In this document: positions 16,800 to 24,059 of the stretch, piece by piece
How positions within the stretch are numbered: position 1 is the first letter of the stretch
Layout: each line of letters starts with the position of its first letter
Source: Scandinavium lactucae
Lineage (GTDB): Bacteria > Pseudomonadota > Gammaproteobacteria > Enterobacterales > Enterobacteriaceae
Assembly (NCBI RefSeq): GCF_033843265.1
Contig: NZ_JAWXRD010000040.1
Location: 310,001 to 374,000 of the forward strand
Direction: 5' to 3'
DNA: 64,000 nucleotides
The notes under the pieces: model-generated
Databases searched by the model: none
What the model was told of the DNA's origin: nothing
What the model saw: only the letters and a program-made list of their open reading frames with translations
Position numbers and translations under genes: made by a program

Positions 16800-17459
16800 T
16801 TAATTAATATACTGCCGCTGTAAAATAGCCGCCCCCTGATCGATGGCCCGACACATCGCCGCCCCACTCTGCGCTTCATCTTTTTTCTCCAGCGCACTCA
16901 GCAAATCGTCATAATAACGATGCTGTTTAAACACCTCGCACGACATCGGATGCAAATAATTAAAGCACGGACCAATCCGCACCCACAGTTGCTCGATGAG
17001 TGCGGTCAGCGTCGGCATGTCGGCATAGTCGTACAGACGGAAGCGGAAACGGCAGTTGGCCTGCAACGCCCGCTCCATATCGCCCTGCGCTTTGGCCTCG
17101 TGAAATGCCTCCACGTAGTGACGTAAATCGTGCAGTTTTTCCTCGGTCATCAATGCCGCCGCCGCAGACGCCGCCATACTCTCCAGTTTCTTGCGGATCT
17201 GATTGATTTCGTTGTATCGCTGGAGTGTTACTTCTGGAACCAAAAACGCCTGCGCAGGCGTGGCCTGAAGAGCACCGGCAGAAACAAGGCGCAACAGCGC
17301 TTCCCGCACCGGGGTGATGCTGGTCCCTAATTGCTCGGCAAGATCCCGCGTGACCAGCCGAGCTCCGGGTTTGAGTGCGCCAATAATCAGCGCGCTCTTT
17401 AAATTCACTTCAACCTGCATGGTCAGACTCATTCGCTGTGCTTTTTCAAAATCAAGCAT
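16800..17459 (-). CDS. mcbR: GntR/FadR-family regulator McbR (YncC)
   Basis: The 219-residue protein resembles E. coli McbR. An N-terminal winged helix contains LKPGARLVTRDLAEQLGTSITPVREALLRLVSAGAL (residues 30-65). An all-helical FCD ligand-binding domain follows, with conserved DMPTLTALIEQLWVRIGP. In E. coli McbR represses mcbA/ybiM, affects colanic acid and biofilm, and is encoded beside pqqU and curA just as here. The N-terminus is a little different from E. coli (MLDFEKAQRMSLTMQVEV), and AGGAAA lies before this ATG. Effector unknown. Confidence 0.88.
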   Translation of the reverse strand: MLDFEKAQRMSLTMQVEVNLKSALIIGALKPGARLVTRDLAEQLGTSITPVREALLRLVSAGALQATPAQAFLVPEVTLQRYNEINQIRKKLESMAASAAAALMTEEKLHDLRHYVEAFHEAKAQGDMERALQANCRFRFRLYDYADMPTLTALIEQLWVRIGPCFNYLHPMSCEVFKQHRYYDDLLSALEKKDEAQSGAAMCRAIDQGAAILQRQYIN

Positions 17460-17690
17460 GGTTATTTCCTGTTTCCATAAGCATTGTTCTCGTCACGGCC
17501 TAAGAGAAAACAACTCTGCACGATGGCAAAAATTCGCCTGTATCGTGGTGGTGTTGGAAATAACATGGAGCAATCTGCTACAAATATTAATTTTTTAATT
17601 ATTAGGTTGTTATTAAGGCCGTGCACATCATACAAATTAACTATTGCAGGATTAATTAAAGACGCTAATGGGATTTTTGCACGAAAAGTT

Positions 17691-17709
17691 GCGGCGCTCG
17701 GAGCGCCGC
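17691..17709 (-). terminator. Hairpin terminator downstream of curA
   Basis: A GC-rich palindrome (arms GCGGCGC at 17691-17697 and GCGCCGC at 17703-17709) lies just past the curA stop; on the minus strand AACTTTTCG follows. The remaining 17460..17690 is AT-rich, upstream of mcbR, and holds no gene that I can support. Confidence 0.5.
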
Positions 17710-17719
17710 TCGTCATTTT

Positions 17720-18757
17720 TTACTCGTCGGAGCCGACGCGAATAACGACTTTACCGAAATTTTTACCCTTTAACAGACCAAAGAAGGCCTCTGGCGCTTG
17801 TTCCAGCCCATCGGTAATCTGTTCACGATATTTTATCAATCCTTCGCTGATCCATTGCCCCATCGCCTGCTGGAACTCACCAATGCGATGACCGTAATCC
17901 TGACCGATGATAAAGCCCTGCATGCGGATACGCTTTTTCAGTATCGTGCCCATCAGCAGCGGTAGACGGTCCGGACCGGCAGGCAGGTCAGTCGCGTTGT
18001 ACCCACTTACCAGGCCGCAGACCGGCACGCGCGCCGCGGTGTTCAGCAACGGCAATACCGCATCAAACACCTTCCCGCCGACGTTTTCGTAGTACACGTC
18101 AATGCCCTGTGGACAGGCTTGCGCCAGCTGTTCGGCGAAATCATCCGCGCGATGATCGAGACATTCATCAAAGCCCAGCGTGTCGACGGCGTAACGGCAT
18201 TTTTCACTACCGCCCGCGATGCCCACAACTCGGCAGCCTTTAATCTTGCCGATCTGCCCAACGGTCGCGCCGACCGGCCCGGTTGCCGCAGCCACTACCA
18301 AGGTTTCACCGGCTTTCGGCTGACCGATATCCAGCAGCCCCATATAGGCGGTAAAACCCGGCATTCCGAGAATACCCAGCGCCCAGGAAGGATGTTCCGG
18401 ATTATCCCCCAGCTTCACCAGCCCTTGCCCGTCTGAAATCTCATAGTTCTGCCAGCCGCCGTAGCTCAGCACCCAATCACCCGGTTTAAAACCGTCGAGA
18501 TTGGACTGCTCGACGCGGCTCACCGTGCCGCCCACCATCGTCGCGCCTATTTCCACTGGCGGCGAATAGGACGGGGCATCGCTCATGCGGCCACGCATGT
18601 ACGGGTCAAGCGAAAGATAAACGGTGCGCAGCAGCAGTTGCCCGCTGCCCGGGGTGGGAATGTCGCCCTCTTCAAGGCGGAAATTGTCCTTCACTGGCTC
18701 GCCGTGGGGACGTGATGCCAGAACCCAGCGACGATGACGTAACGTGTGTTGACTCAT
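17720..18757 (-). CDS. curA: NADPH-dependent curcumin/alkenal reductase CurA (YncB)
   Basis: The 345-residue product is a medium-chain dehydrogenase/reductase of the leukotriene B4 12-hydroxydehydrogenase type and matches E. coli CurA closely (RRWVLASRPHGEP, LSLDPYMRGRMSD, GMPGFTAYMGLLDIGQPKAGET). The NADPH-binding loop AAATGPVGATVGQ is near residue 155. There is no zinc site, as usual for this group. E. coli CurA reduces curcumin to tetrahydrocurcumin and probably acts on reactive alpha,beta-unsaturated carbonyls. The start at 18757 has AAGGAG upstream. Order curA-mcbR-pqqU-yncE-ansP is as in E. coli. Confidence 0.95.
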   Translation of the reverse strand: MSQHTLRHRRWVLASRPHGEPVKDNFRLEEGDIPTPGSGQLLLRTVYLSLDPYMRGRMSDAPSYSPPVEIGATMVGGTVSRVEQSNLDGFKPGDWVLSYGGWQNYEISDGQGLVKLGDNPEHPSWALGILGMPGFTAYMGLLDIGQPKAGETLVVAAATGPVGATVGQIGKIKGCRVVGIAGGSEKCRYAVDTLGFDECLDHRADDFAEQLAQACPQGIDVYYENVGGKVFDAVLPLLNTAARVPVCGLVSGYNATDLPAGPDRLPLLMGTILKKRIRMQGFIIGQDYGHRIGEFQQAMGQWISEGLIKYREQITDGLEQAPEAFFGLLKGKNFGKVVIRVGSDE

Positions 18758-18821
18758 GGTCTGCTCCTTGTGTGAAAACATCTCCTGAGACTAGTCGTTC
18801 CTCGCCAGGTGTGCATTACCA

Positions 18822-19397
18822 TTAAGAGCCAGAATGGTTCAGGCGCACCACGAGATAAACGCAGGTTTCAGGGGTTTCATTGATAAAACGACAGTCGTTC
18901 GGCGGCCCGAGCTCCAGGCAATCCCCGGCCTGCATCGCGTGCCGGGTGTCGCCTTCGATAAACAGCAGTTCGCCCTTTTGCAGCCAGATAAGCTGACGCG
19001 CCAGGGCATAAGACGACGCAGGCATCGGAATATCGCTCCCGGCAGGCAGCTCGACCTGCACCAGGTCAATCGGCAAATCGCTACGCGGCGACACGTGACG
19101 GCGCAAATAATGGCTTTGTGGATCGTGCCAGACGGGTTGATTGGCAAAGCGCAGCAGTTTTCCTTCCTGCATTTCGGCCCGGGCGATCAGCGTAGACATG
19201 CTAATGCCGAATGCGCCGGATAAGCGACCCAGCATCGTCGCCGTCGGGCTACTGTCGCCGCGTTCGATCTTGTGGATCATCGCCCGCGATGCGCCCGCGC
19301 GCTCCGCCAGTTCGCTGAGTGACCAGCCCCGGGACTCACGCTCGATGCGGATCCGCGCGCTGATGCGCTGGTTAAGATTGTCTTCGATAGTCTTCAT
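18822..19397 (-). CDS. XRE-family regulator with C-terminal cupin domain, divergent from mnaT
   Basis: A 191-residue regulator. The helix-turn-helix domain at residues 12-66 includes SLSELAERAGASRAMIHKIERGDSSPT. A cupin sensor domain follows, with LIWLQKGELLFIEGDTRHAMQAGDCLELGPPNDCRF. Such proteins commonly control amino-acid or amine metabolism genes next to them. E. coli has no gene at this spot between curA and mnaT, so it is an insertion relative to E. coli. Three copies of the palindrome ACTATAGT lie in the 121-bp gap before mnaT, one 9 bp from its own start, which suggests autoregulation and control of mnaT-ydcZ. The paralogue SutR is encoded at 41367..41918. Confidence 0.9.
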   Translation of the reverse strand: MKTIEDNLNQRISARIRIERESRGWSLSELAERAGASRAMIHKIERGDSSPTATMLGRLSGAFGISMSTLIARAEMQEGKLLRFANQPVWHDPQSHYLRRHVSPRSDLPIDLVQVELPAGSDIPMPASSYALARQLIWLQKGELLFIEGDTRHAMQAGDCLELGPPNDCRFINETPETCVYLVVRLNHSGS

Positions 19398-19405
19398 GGC
19401 GTAAT

Positions 19406-19413
19406 ACTATAGT
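19406..19413. promoter_or_regulatory. Palindrome ACTATAGT, copy 1 (putative operator)
   Basis: The first of three exact ACTATAGT copies in the intergenic region between the XRE-cupin regulator and mnaT. It lies 9 bp upstream of the regulator start codon, a position suited to autorepression. Confidence 0.6.
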
Positions 19414-19470
19414 GCATTACGTTGTGTTTTCTACCCACTCTCTGACGGGCCTCTTGTCAAACCTGACAGA

Positions 19471-19478
19471 ACTATAGT
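19471..19478. promoter_or_regulatory. Palindrome ACTATAGT, copy 2 (putative operator)
   Basis: Second exact copy, 65 bp from copy 1 and 22 bp before copy 3, within AT-rich sequence that also offers TATCTA-like promoter elements for mnaT. Confidence 0.6.
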
Positions 19479-19492
19479 ATCTATATCGTACT

Positions 19493-19500
19493 ACTATAGT
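19493..19500. promoter_or_regulatory. Palindrome ACTATAGT, copy 3 (putative operator)
   Basis: Third exact copy, 18 bp upstream of the mnaT ATG. Copies 2 and 3 are centred 22 bp apart, roughly two helical turns, as expected for cooperative binding of two dimers. Confidence 0.6.
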
Positions 19501-19518
19501 GAACACCCGAGGCTTGCC

Positions 19519-20037
19519 ATGAACATCCGTTACGCCAGCATTGATGACTGCGCGGCGATTGCCGAAATCTATAATCATGCGGTACTGCATACCGCGGCTA
19601 TCTGGAACGACCAAACCGTTGATACCGACAACCGCATTGCCTGGTATGAAGCGCGCCAGATAGCCGGATATCCGGTGCTGGTGAGCGAAGAAAATGGCAC
19701 AGTGACCGGCTACGCCTCTTTCGGCGACTGGCGTGCCTTCGACGGATTCCGCCATACCGTTGAGCATTCAGTGTACGTTCACCCCGACCATCAGGGCAAA
19801 GGTCTGGGCCGGGCGCTGCTGACCCAGTTGATCCTCGAAGCGCAACAGATGGGTAAACACGTGATGATTGCCGGCATCGAGTCGCAAAACCAGGCCTCTC
19901 TGAAGCTGCACGCCGCGCTCGGATTCATCACTACCGCGCAAATGCCGCAGGTAGGCACCAAGTTTGGTCGCTGGCTGGATCTGACCTTTATGCAACTCCA
20001 GCTCGACGATCGCCGGGACCCGGACGGACGCGGATGA
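19519..20037 (+). CDS. mnaT: L-amino acid N-acetyltransferase MnaT (YncA)
   Basis: The 172-residue GNAT protein is highly similar to E. coli MnaT (DCAAIAEIYNHAVL, VLVSEENGTVTGYASFGDWR, HTVEHSVYVHPDHQGKGLGR). The pyrophosphate-binding loop HQGKGLGRALL is intact. The E. coli and Salmonella enzymes acetylate methionine analogues such as methionine sulfoximine and methionine sulfone, giving protection. GAGG precedes the ATG at 19519. The stop overlaps the ydcZ start by four bases (ATGA), so the two genes are co-translated. The upstream palindromes imply regulation by the divergent XRE-cupin protein. Confidence 0.95.
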   Translation: MNIRYASIDDCAAIAEIYNHAVLHTAAIWNDQTVDTDNRIAWYEARQIAGYPVLVSEENGTVTGYASFGDWRAFDGFRHTVEHSVYVHPDHQGKGLGRALLTQLILEAQQMGKHVMIAGIESQNQASLKLHAALGFITTAQMPQVGTKFGRWLDLTFMQLQLDDRRDPDGRG

Positions 20038-20483
20038 ACCAGTCGTTAACCCTCACCTTTCTGATTGCCGCCGGAATCGGGCTGGTTATCCAGAACACGC
20101 TGATGGTGCGCATCACCCAGTCGGCATCGACGATCCTTATCGCCATGCTGCTCAATTCGCTGGTCGGCATTGTGCTGTTCGTATCGATTTTGCTGATTAA
20201 ACATGGACTGAGCGGTTTTCAGGAACTGGCTTCTACCGTCAAATGGTGGACTTTAATTCCTGGATTATTGGGCTCGTTTTTTGTTTTCGCCAGCATCAGT
20301 GGTTATCAGTATGTCGGCGCGGCAACCACCATTGCGGTGCTGGTCGCCAGCCAGCTGATTGGCGGCCTGGCGATGGATATCCTGCGCCAACAGGGCATTC
20401 CGTGGCGGGCACTGGTCGGCCCGGTTTGTGGTGCAGTGATGCTGGTGGTCGGCGCATGGCTGGTCGCCAGGCGTTCGTTCTGA
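20034..20483 (+). CDS. ydcZ: YdcZ, DMT-superfamily inner-membrane protein (DUF606/EamA-like half transporter)
   Basis: A very hydrophobic 149-residue protein with about five membrane helices, as in E. coli YdcZ. It starts MNQSLTLTFLIAAGIGLVIQ and contains LGSFFVFASISGYQYVGAATTIAVLVASQLIGGLAMD. The family is a short form of the drug/metabolite transporter fold that presumably dimerises. Its ATGA overlap with mnaT suggests a linked role, perhaps export of acetylated or toxic amino-acid analogues, but no substrate is known. REP-like elements follow the gene. Confidence 0.9.
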   Translation: MNQSLTLTFLIAAGIGLVIQNTLMVRITQSASTILIAMLLNSLVGIVLFVSILLIKHGLSGFQELASTVKWWTLIPGLLGSFFVFASISGYQYVGAATTIAVLVASQLIGGLAMDILRQQGIPWRALVGPVCGAVMLVVGAWLVARRSF

Positions 20484-20503
20484 ATCATTTTCTCTATCAA
20501 AGC

Positions 20504-20588
20504 GCCCGGCGGCGCTACACGTGCAAGGCCTACGTCCCGTTCAATAACTTGATTTTGTAGACCTGATAAGCGTCAGCGCCATCGGGCA
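20504..20588. repeat. Pair of REP-like elements (BIME) between ydcZ and ydcY
   Basis: Two REP-like units lie between these convergent genes: 20504-20533 (GCCCGGCGGCG...CCTAC) and 20556-20588 (TGTAGACCTGATAAGCG...CATCGGGCA). Their opposed orientation makes a typical BIME. Confidence 0.7.
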
Positions 20589-20603
20589 GAAAAGCGAGCA
20601 GAA

Positions 20604-20837
20604 CTAAATAATCGAGCCACCTTTGGTGAGATTCTCGTGGCGTTCTTCCTCTTCTTCCTTGTGATGACGCCCTTTATGCGCGATGGCGGTACGCAGGCGC
20701 TGCTGCTGGGTAAACCTATCTTCCCGGCTCAGCTCTGCGTCATCGCTCAGTGTCACCAGCAATTCATTCATCCCGATGATAGAACCATCGTTAATTGCTG
20801 CATCCACCCGGGTACTGACCTCATCCAAATGTGACAT
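20604..20837 (-). CDS. ydcY: YdcY, small conserved protein (DUF2526)
   Basis: A 77-residue hydrophilic protein that matches E. coli YdcY closely: MSHLDEVSTRVDAAINDG, MNELLVTLSDDAELSREDR, QQQRLRTAIAHKGRHHKEEE, LTKGG. It is charged, likely helical, with no signal peptide or membrane segment. Function unknown. In E. coli its neighbour on the far side is ortT; here a binding protein and srfABC are placed between them. It begins 9 bp after the stop of the binding-protein gene, so it may be transcribed with it. Confidence 0.93.
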   Translation of the reverse strand: MSHLDEVSTRVDAAINDGSIIGMNELLVTLSDDAELSREDRFTQQQRLRTAIAHKGRHHKEEEEERHENLTKGGSII

Positions 20838-20846
20838 ACCGTCTCC

Positions 20847-22448
20847 TTAATTCAGCTTCGCTTTTGAAAAATCACTGCCCATCAGGCTGACACTGTATCC
20901 GGACACGTTGCTGCGGGTGGCGTAGAAGGTTTTCCCATTAGCAAGCGCAATCCACGGTGCCTGCTTATAGAAAATGTCCTGTGCCTGTTGATACAACTTC
21001 GCACGCGCGGCCGGATCGCTGGTCAGTTTGGCTTTTTTAACCAGGCCATCATACCCCTTATCGCACCAGCGTGCGGCATTTGAGCCGGTTTTTATGCTGT
21101 CACAGCCCAGCAGCGTATCGGCGAAGTTATCCGGATCGCCGTTGTCAGACATCCAGCCAAACAGCGCCGAATCGTGCTCCCCTTTGCGCATTCCGGAAAG
21201 GTATTCGCCCCACTCGTAGGTGGTGATCCTGGCCTTAATCCCGACTTTCGCCCAGTCGCTCTGGATCATCTCGGCAATACGACGGGAGTTCGGATTATAC
21301 GGACGCTGCACCGGCATCGACCACAGCGTCACTTCCGCGCCCTTCTCCAGCCCGGCCTGCTTCAGCAGCGCTTTGGCTTTTTCAGGGTTGTAATCGTAGT
21401 CCGGCAGGTTAGCGTCGTACCCGAGCATTTTCGGCGGCAGCGGAGATTTAGCAACCGTGCCAGAGCCCATAAACACCGCATTGACGATGGCTTTTTTATC
21501 GGTGGCGTAGTTCAGCGCCTGACGTACCAGCACGTTATCGAACGGTTTTTTCTCGGTGTTAAACGCCAGATAGCCGACGTTAAGCGCCTCAACCGCATTC
21601 AGTTTCAGATCTTTATTTTTCTGAATGACATCAAACTGTACCGGCGATGGCGCAGGGATAATCTGACATTCATTGGTTTGCAGCTTCGCCAGACGGGTTT
21701 CAACATTCGGCGTGATGGCGAAGATCAGATGTTTAGTTGGCACTTCACCGTCCCAATAATTCGGATTGGCGAGATAACGAATTTGCGAATCGGTTTTATA
21801 CTGCTGTAACACGTACGGTCCGGTGCCGATTGGCCAGGTATCAACGTACTCCGGCGTGCCCTTTTTCATCATTGCATCCGCATATTCCGCCGACAGGATT
21901 GAGGCGAAATCCATTCCCCAATCAGCAAGGAACGCGGCGTTCGGTTCGGTCAGCTCAAATTGGACGTGGTAATCATCAATCTTCTTCACGTCTTTAATCA
22001 GCTTATCGAGGCCGACGTCGGTGAAATATTCGTAATTACCCTGCGACACTTTGTGATAGGGATGATTTTCATCTTTCTGACGCAACACCGAGAAAATAAC
22101 GTCATCGGCGTTGAAATCGCGGGTCGGTTTAAAATATTTGTTGCTGTTGAACTTCACGCCCTGACGCAGCGTAAAGGTATAGGTTTTACCGTCCGGGGAG
22201 ATAGTCCAGGCCGTAGCCAGTGATGGAACCGGCGTATTTTTCTGTGGATCGAAGTTGATCAGGCGGTTATACAGAGTTTGCGAGCTTGCCACAAACGTCG
22301 GTCCGGAGCTGGCAATCTGTGGATTAAATGACTCCGGTGACGCTTCAGAGCAATAAATCAGTGTGTCGTTATTCGCCGCGATAGCGGTCCCTGCCGGGAA
22401 TAATGCGCTGAGGGCCAGCGCCAGCAGCGTTTTGCCTTTTAAGGTCAT
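20847..22448 (-). CDS. Peptide-type ABC binding protein (DppA-like, SBP_bac_5)
   Basis: A 533-residue periplasmic binding protein with a signal peptide ending at TAIAA (about residue 24). The mature part has TLIYCSEASPESFNPQIASSGPTF, the family signature region around PLSLATAWTISPDGKTYTFTLRQGVKF, and a C-terminal domain with EWGEYLSGMRKGEHDSALFGW. It resembles DppA and other dipeptide or haem-peptide binders but is clearly not DppA itself. No permease or ATPase genes adjoin it, so it must borrow the membrane part of another transporter. It diverges from srfA, with a 271-bp intergenic region holding promoters. A truncated paralogue is at 45965..46390. Confidence 0.9.
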   Translation of the reverse strand: MTLKGKTLLALALSALFPAGTAIAANNDTLIYCSEASPESFNPQIASSGPTFVASSQTLYNRLINFDPQKNTPVPSLATAWTISPDGKTYTFTLRQGVKFNSNKYFKPTRDFNADDVIFSVLRQKDENHPYHKVSQGNYEYFTDVGLDKLIKDVKKIDDYHVQFELTEPNAAFLADWGMDFASILSAEYADAMMKKGTPEYVDTWPIGTGPYVLQQYKTDSQIRYLANPNYWDGEVPTKHLIFAITPNVETRLAKLQTNECQIIPAPSPVQFDVIQKNKDLKLNAVEALNVGYLAFNTEKKPFDNVLVRQALNYATDKKAIVNAVFMGSGTVAKSPLPPKMLGYDANLPDYDYNPEKAKALLKQAGLEKGAEVTLWSMPVQRPYNPNSRRIAEMIQSDWAKVGIKARITTYEWGEYLSGMRKGEHDSALFGWMSDNGDPDNFADTLLGCDSIKTGSNAARWCDKGYDGLVKKAKLTSDPAARAKLYQQAQDIFYKQAPWIALANGKTFYATRSNVSGYSVSLMGSDFSKAKLN

Positions 22449-22719
22449 GTTATAAGCCTTTCGCTTTTATTATATGAGGCTTAATCACAGCACAGGAGGT
22501 GTATCCTGGCAAATAACCAAAGCGCATCAGGTTATGCTTAAAGCGTAAATTCAGACGATTTATTCACCAGTAATTTCGCTTAAGTCCCTTAGCGGAAAGC
22601 AAGCCTTTAGCGCAAATTCAATAGCCAGAGTATTTGCTGTTTTTGCCTTTTCCTCGCCCGTTTATCCCTTACCCGCCTGCGGTAGAGTAGCGGCGTGAAA
22701 AAGTCGATGGGATAAGAAC

Positions 22720-24057
22720 GTGGCAAAAACTTTACTACGCAGCGGCAGTCTGGACGATTTCCAGTCCTTGGGCGGCGGCGGCCAGGCCGTATTTGCATCA
22801 GCATTACAGATACGTGAGACGCTGCGCCTGCGCAAACAGCAGTTGCTGGTTGACTGTCTGGCGGTTCCGCAGGTCAACGATGAAGGCGATCGCGTGGACT
22901 GGTACTCCCCGGTGGAAGGCGACGTGCTGGCGTGGAAAGCGGCAGACGACAACCTGCGCGAACACGCGCTGCGCCAACTGAAAACCATGGCCGACGACGC
23001 GTTGAGCCTGGCCCGCAAATGTCAGCAATCCGACAAAACCGCCCAGCAACTGTTCGGCGCGTTGCTGGAAAAAGCATTGCAGTTTCCTGGCGAAAACCAC
23101 GTTTTCCTCGTCGGCGGCAAGCCGGTGCTCACCTTCTGGGGCTTCGTCAATCTGAACGAAAGCGCCCGCGAAGAGCTGTTAGGCTGCCTGCATCTCGCCC
23201 CGGTTCCAGAACCGCAGAGAGAACTCGATGACGACATTCCTGAAGCGGACAGCGTAAAAGTCACCTTCAGCGATGCCGACGAACCGCTGCTGGCTGCGCC
23301 TGTATCATTAAGTATCATTCAGCAACCGGTGGCCGAACCTGACCTCATCCCGGAACCGACGGCACCTGCTGAAATCGACATTCCATCCGCACCCGTGGCT
23401 GAGAAAAAAGCCCGGCGTATTCCGCTGTGGAGCCTGCCGGTGGCCGCCGTGATTGTAGCCGCCGTCGCCGGGCCGCTGCTCTGGCCGCGTCAGACTACTT
23501 CCGCTGAACCGGTCGTGGCGCATGTGGAACCCGAAAAACTCGTGCCTGAGCGCTCTACCCCGCCGCTGCCAGCCCTGAACCCAACTCTGCCGCTGCATCA
23601 GGCGATCGTCACGGCCTCAGCGGCTCCGACGATAAAAGAAGACGCGAAGCCAGTGGTGATTGCTGCGATCCCGAAAGACGCGCTGGTCATGGAAGCCGAT
23701 CAAATGCGGGCGGGCACCACCAGGTTCCTTAATGGCAATTGGCGCGTGCTTGTCGACGTGAAAGATCCGGTCACCGGCAAAGCCCCGTCGCTGCGCTATC
23801 AAATTCAAAATAACAAAGGCACCGTCCGCCTGGTGCATGGCGACAGCGTGGTCTGCAAAAGCGAAATATTCTCAGGGCTGCATCAGAACGGCGAGTTGAT
23901 GATAAAAAGCCGCGGCAATGCGCGTTGCAGCGACGGATCGCGCTATCCGATGCCAGAAATCTCCTGCAAAGCAGGCACCAGCGATGTTGCCGAATGCACA
24001 GGCCGTTACGACGCGAATACCGTTGTGCCGATAACCTTCCGTAAAGTGGGAGCGTGA
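22720..24057 (+). CDS. srfA: SrfA-family protein, single-pass membrane anchor of the srfABC cluster
   Basis: The 445-residue product has an N-terminal cytoplasmic domain (AKTLLRSGSLDDFQSLGGGGQAVFA), a Pro/Glu-rich stretch, one membrane helix at about residues 233-255 (IPLWSLPVAAVIVAAVAGPLLW), and a C-terminal, probably periplasmic, domain. That last domain has NGNWRVLVDVKDPVTG and four cysteines that could form disulfides. It matches the SrfA family of Salmonella and Enterobacter. The start is GTG at 22720 with a weak ribosome site. The stop lies two bases before the srfB ATG. Salmonella srfA was described as SsrB-regulated; its biochemical role is unknown. Confidence 0.88.
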   Translation: MAKTLLRSGSLDDFQSLGGGGQAVFASALQIRETLRLRKQQLLVDCLAVPQVNDEGDRVDWYSPVEGDVLAWKAADDNLREHALRQLKTMADDALSLARKCQQSDKTAQQLFGALLEKALQFPGENHVFLVGGKPVLTFWGFVNLNESAREELLGCLHLAPVPEPQRELDDDIPEADSVKVTFSDADEPLLAAPVSLSIIQQPVAEPDLIPEPTAPAEIDIPSAPVAEKKARRIPLWSLPVAAVIVAAVAGPLLWPRQTTSAEPVVAHVEPEKLVPERSTPPLPALNPTLPLHQAIVTASAAPTIKEDAKPVVIAAIPKDALVMEADQMRAGTTRFLNGNWRVLVDVKDPVTGKAPSLRYQIQNNKGTVRLVHGDSVVCKSEIFSGLHQNGELMIKSRGNARCSDGSRYPMPEISCKAGTSDVAECTGRYDANTVVPITFRKVGA

Positions 24058-24059
24058 TA

